DNA of 64,000 nucleotides from NCBI RefSeq assembly GCF_011516835.1, contig NZ_WOTB01000019.1, forward strand, positions 1 through 64,000, read 5' to 3'. The notes under the pieces are model-generated. The model was given only the letters and a program-made list of their open reading frames with translations, made no database searches and was not told the origin of the DNA. Positions 1 to 8,973 of the stretch are shown one piece after another. The DNA comes from Acetobacter musti (GTDB lineage Bacteria > Pseudomonadota > Alphaproteobacteria > Acetobacterales > Acetobacteraceae). How positions within the stretch are numbered: position 1 is the stretch's first letter; the number at the start of each line of letters is the position of its first letter. A program made the translations under genes and the position numbers.

Positions 1-105
1 AATCAGCATTTCACCGCATGACACAGCACGACACCGAGAGACACAATAACACACTGATAACATGACATTTGTTTGAAAAGGCCATTGATATAAAAAGGTT
101 TAATT

Positions 106-153
106 CGCCCTCTCACGGCGGCAACAGGGGTTCGAATCCCCTATGGGACGCCA
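106..153 (+). tRNA. 3' half of tRNA-Glu (anticodon CTC), attachment-site fragment
   Basis: The stretch runs from the 5' side of the anticodon stem (CGCC), through loop CTCTCAC (anticodon CTC) and 3' stem GGCGG, a complete T arm (GGGG TTCGAAT CCCC), to the acceptor 3' strand ending in encoded CCA. The layout matches bacterial tRNA-Glu. The D arm and 5' acceptor strand are missing: the bases before it do not resemble a tRNA-Glu 5' half. A tRNA 3' half alone is the usual scar at the distal end of an element integrated into a tRNA gene, so an island would lie to the left, outside the window. It cannot be a working tRNA. Confidence 0.85.
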
Positions 154-298
154 CGACATGCAAAGTATCCTTAAAATCCAATAGTCTACGTCCGCTCTGG
201 CCAGGACAACCCCTTATCCTCCCCATTTGTGGTGCGGCAGGCTAACCATGAGGTTGTGAGTGTGAGTCCGCACACACACATATATAATCACTTGGACA

Positions 299-385
299 GT
301 CGGACACTTACTATAAAAACCTTGGATTTCTGCCGTTTTTCCTGTCCGACTTCCCTTAAATAGAGTCGGACAGATAAGTCGGACA
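299..385. repeat. Four GTCGGACA repeats near the tRNA scar
   Basis: GTCGGACA occurs at 299-306, 365-372 and 378-385 on the plus strand and at 343-350 on the minus strand, within 87 bp. The last two start 13 bp apart. The cluster lies about 150-230 bp from the tRNA-Glu fragment, where integrase arm-type or excisionase sites, or iterons, are often found. No protein binding can be shown from sequence alone. Confidence 0.6.
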
Positions 386-1060
386 CATCACCATGGCGTG
401 CTGCTTCCGGAGTTTGTGCGTTCCAGATGTATTACAAGCGTCCGCCTCATGGCTCGCAAGCGTGTCGCGGGCGGAGCCATAGCGCCTTGTCCGGAAGCTT
501 GAGCCCTCACAATAGCTCGCCATGATCGCCATTTTCTTCGCGCGCGTTTTAGTTATGTCATAACATAACATTTTGGACGTTGCGGTTGTGTCCGCGCCGC
601 GATGGCCCGCTAATAGCCGCCTGCCGCCGCCCGGGTGGTTGTTCAGGCGAGGTCATACGCATGCGACAGCGTAACATCATCGACTTTGGGACCCGCGTAC
701 TTCGACGCGGAACTGTTGGGGAAGCTGACGCGTCATGCTTCGGGCGCATAGCGCAATCGACCTGCGCATTCATCAAGAGTAACTGACTGCGCCGACTGTC
801 GTGCGCCAGGCGAAACGAACCCATATAGCGATGATTATAATAAGATCAGCGAACGTATTCGCGATCTGCTGAGGACTCGCACGGCACGATCCGCGTGTTT
901 CACTACACCCACCTGACTGACGATGAAGTGGAGCCTGTTCTGGCATCAGATGAAACGGTTCGAAATCAACGATCCGGGAAAAACCTCAAGCAGACCCACA
1001 CAACCAATAGTCAACCTGTAGTTTTTTCAAACCACCCGGATCCGCGATCAAGGCACACTC
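386..1060. other. Gene-poor stretch between tRNA scar and first repeat
   Basis: Short open frames exist on both strands (for example 580-786 plus and 558-824 minus), but none has a good ribosome binding site, a recognisable domain or convincing codon use. Around 831-895 a short in-frame run on the plus strand looks protein-like but breaks after about 25 codons. I read the stretch as decayed accessory DNA flanking an integration site; no gene is called. Confidence 0.5.
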
Positions 1061-1063
1061 TCA

Positions 1064-1325
1064 GAGGCTGTTTCAAAAGCCTTCTTGTGAAATCTCCTTT
1101 AAATTGTAAAGAAATTTTTGGTGAAGCTTTTTTAAAAGCTTCAGAAGACGCCGCCTTTTTGGGAAAAACACGGCACCCAAAAACTTTTATTGTTTTTTAT
1201 CAAAGGGTTGTCGTGGCGCGCTTTTTTAAGGCTGGCTGAGATGAGCGGATAAACGGGACAAAAAACATAATATTATTCGTATGTTATGAAAGGCTTTATC
1301 CCGGTGAAGCTTTTGAAACAGTCTC
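1064..1325 (+). mobile_element. MITE-like element, copy 1
   Basis: The ends are inverted repeats: left GAGGCTGTTTCAAAAGCC, right GCTTTTGAAACAGTCTC. It is flanked by TCA at 1061-1063 and TCA at 1326-1328, a 3-bp target duplication of TNA type. The interior carries a GAAGCTTTT/AAAAGCTTC palindrome and a GCCGCC/GGC arm seen in the other copies. There is no room for a transposase, so it is non-autonomous. End sequence and TNA duplication fit the IS1031 group of IS5-type elements known from acetic acid bacteria (from memory). The right-hand TCA is the stop codon of pdxA read on the other strand. Confidence 0.85.
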
Positions 1326-2342
1326 TCAGGTAAATCGCATCTCCGGCGGCTCCGGATTGGCGGCGCGGTATGCGGCGAGCTTTCCGGCCAGACGCAGCGC
1401 GGCGATGAGGCTTTCGGGTTTCGCGAGGCCTTTTCCGGCGATATCGAAAGCGGTGCCGTGATCCGGGGAGGTCCGGACGATGGGGAGACCCAGGGTGGTG
1501 TTGACGCCGTTTTCCATGTCCAGGGTTTTGATCGGGATAAGGGCCTGATCGTGATACATGCAGAGCGCAACATCGTAGGTCGCGCGGGCGGCATCGGTGA
1601 ACATGGTGTCAGGCGGCATGGGACCCTGGATGTTCAGACCTTTTGCGCGGAGCTGTTCGATGGCGGGGATAATGATATCGATTTCCTCGCGGCCCATATG
1701 GCCCTCCTCTCCTGCATGCGGATTGAGGCCGGCGATGGCGAGGCGGGGGTTTGTGATTCCGAAATCCCGTTTCAGAGCATGGGCTGTTGTGCGGGCGACT
1801 TTGACGATGAGGTCGGTGGTGAGAGTGTCCAGGGCCTCGCGGAGAGAGACGTGGACGGTGACGGGCACGACCCGGAGCATGGGACTGGCGAGCATCATGA
1901 CTTCTTCGCCGGGGACTTCGCAGAGTTCGGCAAGAAATTCGGTGTGGCCAGGATGCGGAAAACCGGCGCTGCGCAGAACAGCTTTACTGATCGGATTGGT
2001 GACGACGGCGCCGGCATCTTCCGCACGGGTGAGGCCTACGGCGCGGAGGATGCTGTCCACAACGGGGCCGGCGTTGAGAACGTCGGGCTCGCCGGGATGA
2101 ACGGGAGCCGGGAGAGAGAGAGGCAGAACCGGCAGGGCTTTGGGAAAAACGCTGCTGGCTTCGGTGAGTGTGACGACATCCTCATAGGGCGTGCCGGGCG
2201 GAAGGCAGGCTGGGTCGCCAATCCAGGCGAAGGCGGGGCCGGTTTTACGCAGGGCTTTCCAGGCCCCGACGGTAATTTCCGGTCCGATCCCGGCGGGATC
2301 TCCCATGGTGAGGACGAGCGGTTTCTGTTTTGGTGAGGTCAT
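1326..2342 (-). CDS. pdxA: 4-hydroxythreonine-4-phosphate dehydrogenase
   Basis: PdxA oxidises 4-phosphohydroxy-L-threonine to 3-amino-2-oxopropyl phosphate with NAD in DXP-dependent pyridoxal phosphate synthesis (cytoplasm). The 338-aa protein has the family landmarks: GDPAGIGPE near residues 14-22, HPGHTEF at 130-136, NPHA at 207-210 and YHDQALIP near 263-270; these histidines bind the divalent metal. Length is typical (about 330). The start ATG overlaps the stop of the upstream peptidase gene by 4 bp (ATGA), so the two are probably cotranscribed and coupled. The stop codon coincides with the target duplication of MITE copy 1, which abuts the gene end. Confidence 0.96.
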   Translation of the reverse strand: MTSPKQKPLVLTMGDPAGIGPEITVGAWKALRKTGPAFAWIGDPACLPPGTPYEDVVTLTEASSVFPKALPVLPLSLPAPVHPGEPDVLNAGPVVDSILRAVGLTRAEDAGAVVTNPISKAVLRSAGFPHPGHTEFLAELCEVPGEEVMMLASPMLRVVPVTVHVSLREALDTLTTDLIVKVARTTAHALKRDFGITNPRLAIAGLNPHAGEEGHMGREEIDIIIPAIEQLRAKGLNIQGPMPPDTMFTDAARATYDVALCMYHDQALIPIKTLDMENGVNTTLGLPIVRTSPDHGTAFDIAGKGLAKPESLIAALRLAGKLAAYRAANPEPPEMRFT

Positions 2343-3727
2343 TGAGCAAGAGCCGTAAGCACGCGCACCCAGGAGCGGATGCCTTTGTGAAACGAGGTGA
2401 GGTTGTATTTCTCGTTAGGGGAATGCACGCGGTCGTCTTCCAGTCCAAAGCCGATGAGAAGGGAGTCCAGCCCGAGAGCCTGCTTCACTTCGCCGACGAC
2501 AGGGATGGAACCGCCGCAGCCGATGACGGTGGCGGCGGTGCCCCACTCGTCGGAAAGCGCTTTCAGGGCGGGTCTGAGGGCCGGCAGGTCGGCGGGAACG
2601 ACACTGGCGCGGGAGCCGCCGTGTGATCTGAATTCGACTTTGCAGTCTCTGGGCAGGCGGGCGCGCACGTGCTCGCGGAAGGCGGCACGGATTTTCTCGG
2701 GATCCTGATCGCCGACAAGACGGAAGGAGATTTTGGCGGAGGCTTTCGCGGGGAGGACGGTTTTGAAGCCATCTTCCTCATAGCCGCCGGAGATACCGTT
2801 GATCTCGCAGCTTGGGCGGCACCAGGTCTGTTCGAGCGCGGTATATCCCTGTTCGCCGGCGGGCCAGCGGAGGCCGACACTGCCAAGACCCTGGGCGTCG
2901 GTGGGGCCGATTTTACGCCACTGTTCGCGGACTTCTTCGGGCATTTCGGGGACGCCTTCGTAGAAGCCGGACAGGGTGACGCGACCGGTGGCGCCGTCGC
3001 GGAGGTCCGAGATGATGTCGCAGAGGACCTGGATGGGGTTGCGGGCGGCGTTACCGAACATGCCGGAGTGGAGATCACAGGCGGCGCCGGTGATGGTGAC
3101 TTCCTCGCCGACCATGCCGCGCAGCATGGTGGTGATGGCGGGAGTATGGGGGTCGAGCATGCCGGTATCGCAGATGAGGGCGAGGTCGGCTTTCAGCTCT
3201 TCGGCGTTGGCTTTGAGGAACGGGAGGAGATTGACGCCGCCGGACTCTTCCTCGCCTTCGATGACGACCGTGACACCGACAGGGAGACGGCCTTCGGCGT
3301 CACGCAGGGCGCGGCAGGCTTCCAGAAAGGTCATGACCTGACCCTTGTCGTCGGCAGCGCCGCGGGCAGTGATTTCGGTTGTGCCGGACGGGGAGTCGAC
3401 CAGGCGGGGCTCGAAAGGAGGTGCGGTCCAGAGGTCGAGAGGGTCGACGGGCTGGACATCGTAATGGCCGTAGAACAGGACGTGGGGCTTGCCTTCGGGG
3501 CCTTTGCAGTGGCCGGTGACGATGGGGTGACCGGGAGTTTCGCGAACGGCGGCGGTGAAGCCGAGTTCGGTGAGCTCCTTTTGCAGCCATTCGGCGGCGG
3601 CGCGGCAGTCTTTTGCGTGAGCGGCTTTGGTGGAGATGCTGGGGATACGGAGAAGCGCGAAGAGGCGTTCGAGACTGTCGTCGAGATTCTTATCGGCCCG
3701 GTTGAGGGCGTCCTGAGGTGCCGTCAT
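2339..3727 (-). CDS. M20 family metallopeptidase (dipeptidase-like)
   Basis: A 462-aa hydrolase of the M20/ArgE-DapE/carnosinase clan. Visible landmarks are the first metal-binding block GHYDVQP (about residue 87), the bridging aspartate in RGAADDKGQ (about 121-129) and the catalytic glutamate pair in EGEEESGG (about 156-163). A dimerisation domain should occupy the middle third. No signal peptide, so cytoplasmic cleavage of dipeptides or acylated amino acids is likely; the substrate cannot be told. The ATG has AGGAG about 8 bases upstream. The gene precedes and overlaps pdxA by 4 bp. Confidence 0.93.
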   Translation of the reverse strand: MTAPQDALNRADKNLDDSLERLFALLRIPSISTKAAHAKDCRAAAEWLQKELTELGFTAAVRETPGHPIVTGHCKGPEGKPHVLFYGHYDVQPVDPLDLWTAPPFEPRLVDSPSGTTEITARGAADDKGQVMTFLEACRALRDAEGRLPVGVTVVIEGEEESGGVNLLPFLKANAEELKADLALICDTGMLDPHTPAITTMLRGMVGEEVTITGAACDLHSGMFGNAARNPIQVLCDIISDLRDGATGRVTLSGFYEGVPEMPEEVREQWRKIGPTDAQGLGSVGLRWPAGEQGYTALEQTWCRPSCEINGISGGYEEDGFKTVLPAKASAKISFRLVGDQDPEKIRAAFREHVRARLPRDCKVEFRSHGGSRASVVPADLPALRPALKALSDEWGTAATVIGCGGSIPVVGEVKQALGLDSLLIGFGLEDDRVHSPNEKYNLTSFHKGIRSWVRVLTALAQ

Positions 3728-3867
3728 GCGCGTCGCTCCTGCTGCGTGCTGTGATGCGTCTGGCGGGCATCATGGCATCGGGGGACGCGGGTTGGAACTG
3801 GGAGCAGGTGAATAGGGGCTATATCTTACCGGAGCTCTGACCCGTGCTCTGATAAGAACTGTGGCAT

Positions 3868-4662
3868 TCAGAGCCAGCCTGCAGTGCGGCAGGCTGGGAT
3901 ATGGGTGCGGCTTACGGGAACAGTGACGCCACCGGGCAGCTCGAGTTGCCAGGACTGGCCGCGACGGGAGGCTTTCGGGGTAGCCGCTTTCGCGACCCAG
4001 AAGGAGCGATGGACCTGAAGGCCGGTGGTGGCATCGAGCGTATCGAGGGCATCACGCAGGCGGAGGAGCACAAGGGCCTGGCCGCGATCGGTATGGATAC
4101 GAAGGTAGTGGTCTTCGGCGGAGAGTGCGAGCAGGGTAGCGCCGGTGAGTTCGGGGGCGTGACGGGCGAGAAAGTTGTCTGTGGGTAGCAGCCGGACCGG
4201 GGAGATCGTGGCTGAGGCGGGCGGTATCGGCGGCCTGATCGTGGCGGCGGCTGCGGTCCCGTAGCCGGAACGGATGGCAGACAGGATGAGGCCGAGGCCC
4301 ATCGCGTAGAACCAGAAAATGGCGAGACGCATGGGCGAGACCGGGACATTCATCACAAGCATGGTAAGAGGCGCGGCCGGGATGGAGGCGATCAGCAGCG
4401 TCAGAACGGCAGCCTGAAGTGGCGTGCGGGGTGCTGAGTCAGGGCTGTTCGCGGGAAGCCAGCGACGGATGAGAGTCCGTGAGGTGAACAGGATCGCGGC
4501 TTCCCAGATGATTCCGGCTGTCAGCCAGTCGAAAGCGCGGCGGGGAAGCGGGATCATGGAGGTGCCCAGAGGCGCGAGGAAGGTCAGGGCGGCGGCGGTC
4601 AGCAGGACGAATCCTGTGCGCCGTTTCATATCCTGTGTGTTGCCGAAAGTCGTTCTGATCAT
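3868..4662 (-). CDS. Membrane-anchored LytTR-type DNA-binding regulator
   Basis: 264 aa. The N-terminal half carries about four hydrophobic segments (roughly residues 16-35, 45-65, 85-110, 115-140). The C-terminal 100 residues fit a LytTR DNA-binding domain: ALSAEDHYLRIHT, a leucine-rich LLRLRDAL helix, QVHRSFWVAK, and a terminal PVSRTH strand. Such proteins often regulate a neighbouring membrane gene, and a small membrane-protein gene diverges from it 150 bp away. The start is uncertain: an ATG at 4629 removes 11 residues, and neither candidate has a clear ribosome binding site. Confidence 0.82.
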   Translation of the reverse strand: MIRTTFGNTQDMKRRTGFVLLTAAALTFLAPLGTSMIPLPRRAFDWLTAGIIWEAAILFTSRTLIRRWLPANSPDSAPRTPLQAAVLTLLIASIPAAPLTMLVMNVPVSPMRLAIFWFYAMGLGLILSAIRSGYGTAAAATIRPPIPPASATISPVRLLPTDNFLARHAPELTGATLLALSAEDHYLRIHTDRGQALVLLRLRDALDTLDATTGLQVHRSFWVAKAATPKASRRGQSWQLELPGGVTVPVSRTHIPACRTAGWL

Positions 4663-4812
4663 GGCTGCCGGGTTGCTGTTCGTTCACGCTTCGTGAATGG
4701 CATAAGAGCATCCGTTCGCGAAAATGGCGAGCATTTCCCGTAAGGACGGATGACGCTGCCGCGGTGTTTCGCTGAAGTTTTCTAGTGCTGAACACTGAAT
4801 GGAGCTTCATGA

Positions 4813-5313
4813 ATGTCTTTGCCATTAATTCTGTCGCATGTGCCGGTCTGGGTGTGGGTTCTGCTGGTCGTTCTGATCCGGATGGGATGTCTGGCGCTGC
4901 AGGACCGGGAGGTGCCGTTACGGCGTGTGATTATGGTTCCGGTGATCTTTATGGTGTGGGGTCTGTCGGGACTTGTGTCGCTGGCCGGCTATCAGGTGGC
5001 GCCTTATGCGGTGTGGGCCTCGATGGCGGTCGTGCTGGGTGTGATCGGGTTTGTGACGGGGCCGGGGCGGATCGGTGTCGATCTGACGCGGGGCGTGGCG
5101 CATCGTCCGGGGAGTGTGGTGCCGCTGATCCGGAATGTCGGACTGTTCGGGGTGCAGTTTGCGCTCGGGATGGGCATGGCGATGCGACCGGACATGAGCG
5201 GGATGCTGATTCTGCTGCGCAGCGCGGTTTCAGGGGCGATGGCAGGGTATTTTGCCGGATGGGCGGCAGCGTTTTTCCGGCGTTATGAGGGGGCGTGGCG
5301 ACTGGTGCTGTAG
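4813..5313 (+). CDS. Small integral membrane protein (DUF6622-like)
   Basis: A 166-aa very hydrophobic protein with about five predicted membrane helices, a conserved-looking RMGCLALQDREVPLRR loop after helix 1 and a GPGRIGVDL segment in the middle. It resembles small membrane proteins annotated as DUF6622, which are often found beside LytTR regulators; this name comes from memory and is tentative. It diverges from the LytTR gene at 3868-4662 and is a plausible target of it. Function unknown. Confidence 0.7.
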   Translation: MSLPLILSHVPVWVWVLLVVLIRMGCLALQDREVPLRRVIMVPVIFMVWGLSGLVSLAGYQVAPYAVWASMAVVLGVIGFVTGPGRIGVDLTRGVAHRPGSVVPLIRNVGLFGVQFALGMGMAMRPDMSGMLILLRSAVSGAMAGYFAGWAAAFFRRYEGAWRLVL

Positions 5314-5343
5314 AAAGGAGCATGACTGGTCCTGGCGGCACAA

Positions 5344-5550
5344 GAAGGCACTTGTATATTTTGCAAAGACAGGCGGGATGGCTTTTCGGGGCTTTGCCCC
5401 GAACCCCACAAAGGGACGCAGTCCCTTTGATCCCGGTTTGTTAATTAAATAGAGATGAAGGGGCGTCGTGCGGAGCACGCCTGCGCCTGATGATCCCGTC
5501 CGGATGCAGGGCAAAGCCCCTGCTTTGTCTCCTGTATGCAAAATACATAA
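5344..5550 (+). repeat. REP-like double-hairpin element, family A
   Basis: GGGGCTTTGCCCC hairpin at 5388-5400, AAAGGGAC-GCA-GTCCCTTT hairpin at 5410-5428, then a TCCCGGTTTGTTAA tail. A second, inverted remnant (GGGCAAAGCCCC) follows near 5510. It fills most of the spacer between a plus-strand gene and a minus-strand gene, so it may also help terminate transcription. Same unit as 42522-42590, 45917-45990 and others. Confidence 0.75.
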
Positions 5551-5554
5551 CCAC

Positions 5555-5587
5555 TAAAAGAAAAAGCCGGAATCTTTCGATCCCGGC
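5555..5587 (-). terminator. Rho-independent terminator of the TonB operon
   Basis: Read on the minus strand: GCCGGGATC, a GAAA loop, GATTCCGGC, then TTTTTCTTTT. The hairpin lies 32 bp beyond the stop of the last gene of the tonB-exbB-exbD-exbD operon. Confidence 0.85.
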
Positions 5588-5618
5588 CCAAACAGCACAC
5601 CAATAATGATGCTGTATT

Positions 5619-6860
5619 TTACTTCTTCGCCGCAGATTTGAGCTTCAGAGCCCAGAGTTCCGCAATATCTCTGGCCCCGTTATCACCCTCGACGGTGCCG
5701 AAGGTGGTGATGGCATCAGCAATACGACCACCGTCCATCTGAGCTTCACCAAGACGAAGTTTCGCCACGTTGACGTCAAATGGTCCCTTGGCAATGCCCT
5801 GTCTGATCAGATCGAGGCCTTTATCGACCTGTCCGAAGGTCACATAATTGTAGCCAGCCGTGATGAGCGCATTACCGCTCGGCGCCTGGGCAGCAGCAGC
5901 GGCATCAGAATCCGCAGAAGCCTTTTTGTCCTCTACGGTTTTGACGACCAGCGCCTTCAGCTTCGCCTCGCGGGCGGCACCGGCATCTTTGCCAAGCGCG
6001 CCGGAAGCATAACCCTGATTCATGATGTTCAGAGCAACCTGCGGCAGACCCATCTGCATGGCAATTTCTGTCGCATCCATGAAATCGCCTGTTGCAGTCA
6101 GATTTCCGGCCGCAAGACGGATGCGATAGACATCAAGCTGAAGCGCCGGAGGCAGCTTCGGGTTGGTTACCAGACCATGCAGAAGCAACGCCCAGTATTC
6201 CGGTTTCGGATAGTAGGTCGCCAGCAGGACATAGGTGTGCGTCATCGCCCCCGTGTCCTTCATCTGCGACTGGCAGGTGGCCAGAAGCTGAAGCTGGTTT
6301 TCCGTCGGAACTTTTTTCGCCCTGATGGCTTCGTCGATCATCGTCTGCTGGACGCGGGCGGCGTTTTTGAAGTCTTTCTGAAGATAGTAGGACTGAACAA
6401 GCAGTGTTTCCATCTGTTCGTTCGGACCGACCTGCTTCAGATAGCGCTCGATCGCAGGGACAGCGTGCGCGTAATCCTTCGCCGTATAGGCCATGGTCGC
6501 TTCAGCCATCATCATCTGGGCTTTGGCGTCTTTGGGCGTGCGGGGCGAGGCGATCAGTTTGTCATAGGCCGATGTCGCGGCGGCGACATCACCGGACTGC
6601 GCCGCAACAGCCGCGCGCATCTGGTCGATCGTGTAGGACTCGTAGTCGTTTTTTCCCTTGATCGCGTCGGCATCGTTTACCGCCGCCATGGCTTTTGCGT
6701 AATTATGCGCGGCAAGTGCGGCCTGTGCGGCCTGCAGGGGTTTACCGACTGCGGGGCTGAGAACATCTGCGGCCTGCGCTGAGGAAACGCAGGAAACTGA
6801 CAGGGGCAGGCAAAACACTGCGCCGGCGAGAAGCGCCATGCGCGACAGACGAAACGACAT
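5619..6860 (-). CDS. Secreted TPR-type protein of the TonB operon
   Basis: 413 aa with a signal peptide (hydrophobic run around residues 8-25 and cleavage near AQAA). The mature part is alpha-helical with TPR-like repeats (for example AQAALAAHNYAKAMAAVNDA and DKGLDLIRQGIAKGPFD). It is the last gene of the operon, 4 bp after the second exbD, and is followed by a strong terminator. A periplasmic tetratricopeptide partner of the TonB/ExbBD machine is the simplest reading; a role in assembly or in linking the motor to a receptor is inference. Confidence 0.75.
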   Translation of the reverse strand: MSFRLSRMALLAGAVFCLPLSVSCVSSAQAADVLSPAVGKPLQAAQAALAAHNYAKAMAAVNDADAIKGKNDYESYTIDQMRAAVAAQSGDVAAATSAYDKLIASPRTPKDAKAQMMMAEATMAYTAKDYAHAVPAIERYLKQVGPNEQMETLLVQSYYLQKDFKNAARVQQTMIDEAIRAKKVPTENQLQLLATCQSQMKDTGAMTHTYVLLATYYPKPEYWALLLHGLVTNPKLPPALQLDVYRIRLAAGNLTATGDFMDATEIAMQMGLPQVALNIMNQGYASGALGKDAGAAREAKLKALVVKTVEDKKASADSDAAAAAQAPSGNALITAGYNYVTFGQVDKGLDLIRQGIAKGPFDVNVAKLRLGEAQMDGGRIADAITTFGTVEGDNGARDIAELWALKLKSAAKK

Positions 6861-6864
6861 CAGG

Positions 6865-7302
6865 TCACTGTCCTTCCATGAACTGATCCTGACCTACAAT
6901 ACCCATCTTTGTAATGCCAAGTCTCTGCGCATCGGCAAGCACATGGGCCACGGTCTTATAATCAGCCAGGCGGTTTGGATGAATATGCATTTCCGGCTGA
7001 TCCGGTTCCGAGGCCGCCTGCATGAAGCGCGACTGCAGATCAGCTTCACTGGTGATCGGGGTCCCATTCCAGGAGATGCTGTTGTCGAAATCGATCGCCA
7101 CGGTAACCACCTTCGGGTCCGGTGCGGACGACGGCGGCGGATTACCCTGCGGCAGATCCATCGAAACAGAATGGGTCTGGAGCGGAATGGTGATAATGAG
7201 CATGATCAGCAACACCAGCATCACGTCGATCAACGGCGTGGTGTTGATATCGACAATGCCTTCGTCTTCCGTCGTGCTCTCGGATCCGACATTCATGCCC
7301 AT
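6865..7302 (-). CDS. exbD: ExbD-type biopolymer transport protein (second copy)
   Basis: 145 aa: short cytoplasmic N-terminus, one membrane helix (about residues 22-42) with the key aspartate in INTTPLIDVMLVLLI, and a periplasmic domain ending in a TKMGIVGQDQF strand. ExbD with ExbB forms the proton-driven motor that energises TonB. It lies 120 bp downstream of the first exbD, a longer gap than elsewhere in the operon. The two paralogues share the membrane helix but diverge in the periplasmic half, suggesting a hetero-oligomer or different partners. Confidence 0.93.
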   Translation of the reverse strand: MGMNVGSESTTEDEGIVDINTTPLIDVMLVLLIMLIITIPLQTHSVSMDLPQGNPPPSSAPDPKVVTVAIDFDNSISWNGTPITSEADLQSRFMQAASEPDQPEMHIHPNRLADYKTVAHVLADAQRLGITKMGIVGQDQFMEGQ

Positions 7303-7422
7303 AGTGGCATTACTCTCTCACATTGTTTCCGCCGCGTCACATCACAGTCCGGCTGATGAGGGTGACGCCCGGAAACGGGTTCAGTCCGGCGCACCCGCCG
7401 CGCAGGGCGGCAGGTGCGGTTC

Positions 7423-7848
7423 TCAATCCGAATGGGGCTGCTCGGTGATGAAGTCGACGTGATAGATGCCCGCTTCCTGACAGATCGCGACCAGCTTGCC
7501 GACAGCTTCATACTTCGCGGCACCGTCGCCGCGGATCATGATCTGCGGCTGAGGTTTCAGAACGGCCACTTTCTCGAGCCGCGCCAGAAGATCGGCGCGT
7601 CCCTTGATCGGGGTCTCGTTCCAGTACGCCGTACCATCGGCTGTGACCGCCAGGGTAACATTCCCTGGCTTGATCTTGCTCGGCTGGTTGGCATCCTTTG
7701 GGAGCTGCACCTTCACCGTATGGGTCGCCACCGGAATGGTGATCAGGAAGATGATGAGCAGCACCAGCATGACGTCGACGAGGGGCGTCGTGTTGATCGC
7801 GGATACGACCTCGTCTTCGTCACCACCGCCTCCGACGGACATTCCCAT
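7423..7848 (-). CDS. exbD: ExbD-type biopolymer transport protein (first copy)
   Basis: 141 aa with the single helix motif INTTPLVDVMLVLLIIF near residues 19-35 (proton-path aspartate present) and a typical periplasmic domain. The ATG is 2 bp beyond the exbB stop (TGATCATG), so translation is probably coupled. Together with exbB it makes the minimal proton motor. Confidence 0.95.
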   Translation of the reverse strand: MGMSVGGGGDEDEVVSAINTTPLVDVMLVLLIIFLITIPVATHTVKVQLPKDANQPSKIKPGNVTLAVTADGTAYWNETPIKGRADLLARLEKVAVLKPQPQIMIRGDGAAKYEAVGKLVAICQEAGIYHVDFITEQPHSD

Positions 7849-7850
7849 GA

Positions 7851-8888
7851 TCAGGCCACCCGGTTGGAGACGGTTGAGGTGGTCGGGGAGTTGTCAGCGC
7901 GGACCACGATCGTTTCGTGAGCCGCACCATGACGGAAACCACCGATAAGGATGGACTGCAGATCGGAGGCGAAGTTACGGACCTTGTCCATGGCGCCTTT
8001 GTTGCGACGGACGAGGAGGTTGTAACCGAGCACGGCCGGAACAGCGGTGCCAAGACCAATGGCCGTCATGATCAGCGATTCACCGACCGGACCGGCAACC
8101 TTGTCGATCGAGGCCTGGCCTGCGATGCCGATGGCGGTCAGAGCGTGATAGATACCCCAGACGGTTCCGAACAGACCGACGAACGGTGAGGTCGAGCCGA
8201 CGGTTCCGAGGAAGGCGAGGCCGCCCTGGAGGTTATTCTGCACCGAGTCAACGGCGCGCTGGATCTGCGAGGACGTCCAGTCCGACAGATCGATGGATTC
8301 CTGCATCGTGCCTTCGTGATGCTCGGCGGAAACGATGCCGGTATCGGCGATATAGCGGAACGGCGAGGTCGACTTCAGGGAAGACGCGCCTTCCTGCAGC
8401 GACGGCTTGGACCAGAAATTTTTCGCGGCATCTTTAGCGGCGCCGAACAGCTTCGCCTGCTCGAAGAATTTGGTGATCATGATGTACCATGTGCCGACCG
8501 ACATGATGACCATGATAACCAGAACGCCACGGGCGATGATGTCACCGTTCGCCCAGAGAGCACCGAGACCGTACGGATTTTCCTTCGGAGCAGCCGGCGG
8601 AGGCGGCGCATCGGAAGCAGGCGCCGGAGCGTCGGATGTTGCCGGAGCCGGGGCATCGGCCGCAGGGGCAGGCGCCGCGTCGGACGGAGCCGGAGCAGCA
8701 TCGGCAGGGGCGGCCGGCGGCGCGGACGCGTCGGGAGCGGCTGCGGGCGCGGCATCCGGGGCCGGAGCGGCTGCAGGCGCCTGAGCGTCCTGAGCGAAGG
8801 CGACGACCGGGGCGGCCGTGCTCAGCAGCACCGCCAGCGCGGGAACAGCCATACCGGGAAGCGAAAAGCGGCGAAGCAGTCTTGTCAT
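7851..8888 (-). CDS. exbB: ExbB/TolQ-type proton channel with Ala/Pro-rich N-terminus
   Basis: I place the start at the ATG ending at 8888 because AGGA sits 5 bases before it; a longer reading to 8960 adds 24 residues without a site. This gives 345 aa: a signal-peptide-like segment (residues 1-32, ending VAFAQ), a low-complexity Ala/Pro/Asp linker (about 33-100), then the MotA/TolQ/ExbB core with three membrane helices. The last two helices hold GLFGTVWGIYHAL and SLIMTAIGLGTAVPAV. The extended periplasmic linker is known in several alphaproteobacterial ExbB proteins. It powers TonB with the two ExbD proteins. Confidence 0.93.
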   Translation of the reverse strand: MTRLLRRFSLPGMAVPALAVLLSTAAPVVAFAQDAQAPAAAPAPDAAPAAAPDASAPPAAPADAAPAPSDAAPAPAADAPAPATSDAPAPASDAPPPPAAPKENPYGLGALWANGDIIARGVLVIMVIMSVGTWYIMITKFFEQAKLFGAAKDAAKNFWSKPSLQEGASSLKSTSPFRYIADTGIVSAEHHEGTMQESIDLSDWTSSQIQRAVDSVQNNLQGGLAFLGTVGSTSPFVGLFGTVWGIYHALTAIGIAGQASIDKVAGPVGESLIMTAIGLGTAVPAVLGYNLLVRRNKGAMDKVRNFASDLQSILIGGFRHGAAHETIVVRADNSPTTSTVSNRVA

Positions 8889-8973
8889 TTTAATCCTGGT
8901 CCTCGTCATGAGCAGCTGTCGTTTCCTGTATGACAGCTGCTGGTGAGATCGATACTGCACTGGGTGGTGACGA

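Noticed and set aside
895-1239. Plus-strand frame running into MITE copy 1
   Set aside because: More than half of it is MITE sequence; no ribosome binding site; likely fortuitous.
1458-2336. Long plus-strand frame (292 codons) opposite pdxA
   Set aside because: Gly/Asp-rich antisense shadow of a strongly conserved gene; no ribosome binding site or domain.
2669-3754. 361-codon plus-strand frame opposite the M20 peptidase
   Set aside because: Composition is the GC-rich antisense of the real gene, which has clear catalytic motifs.
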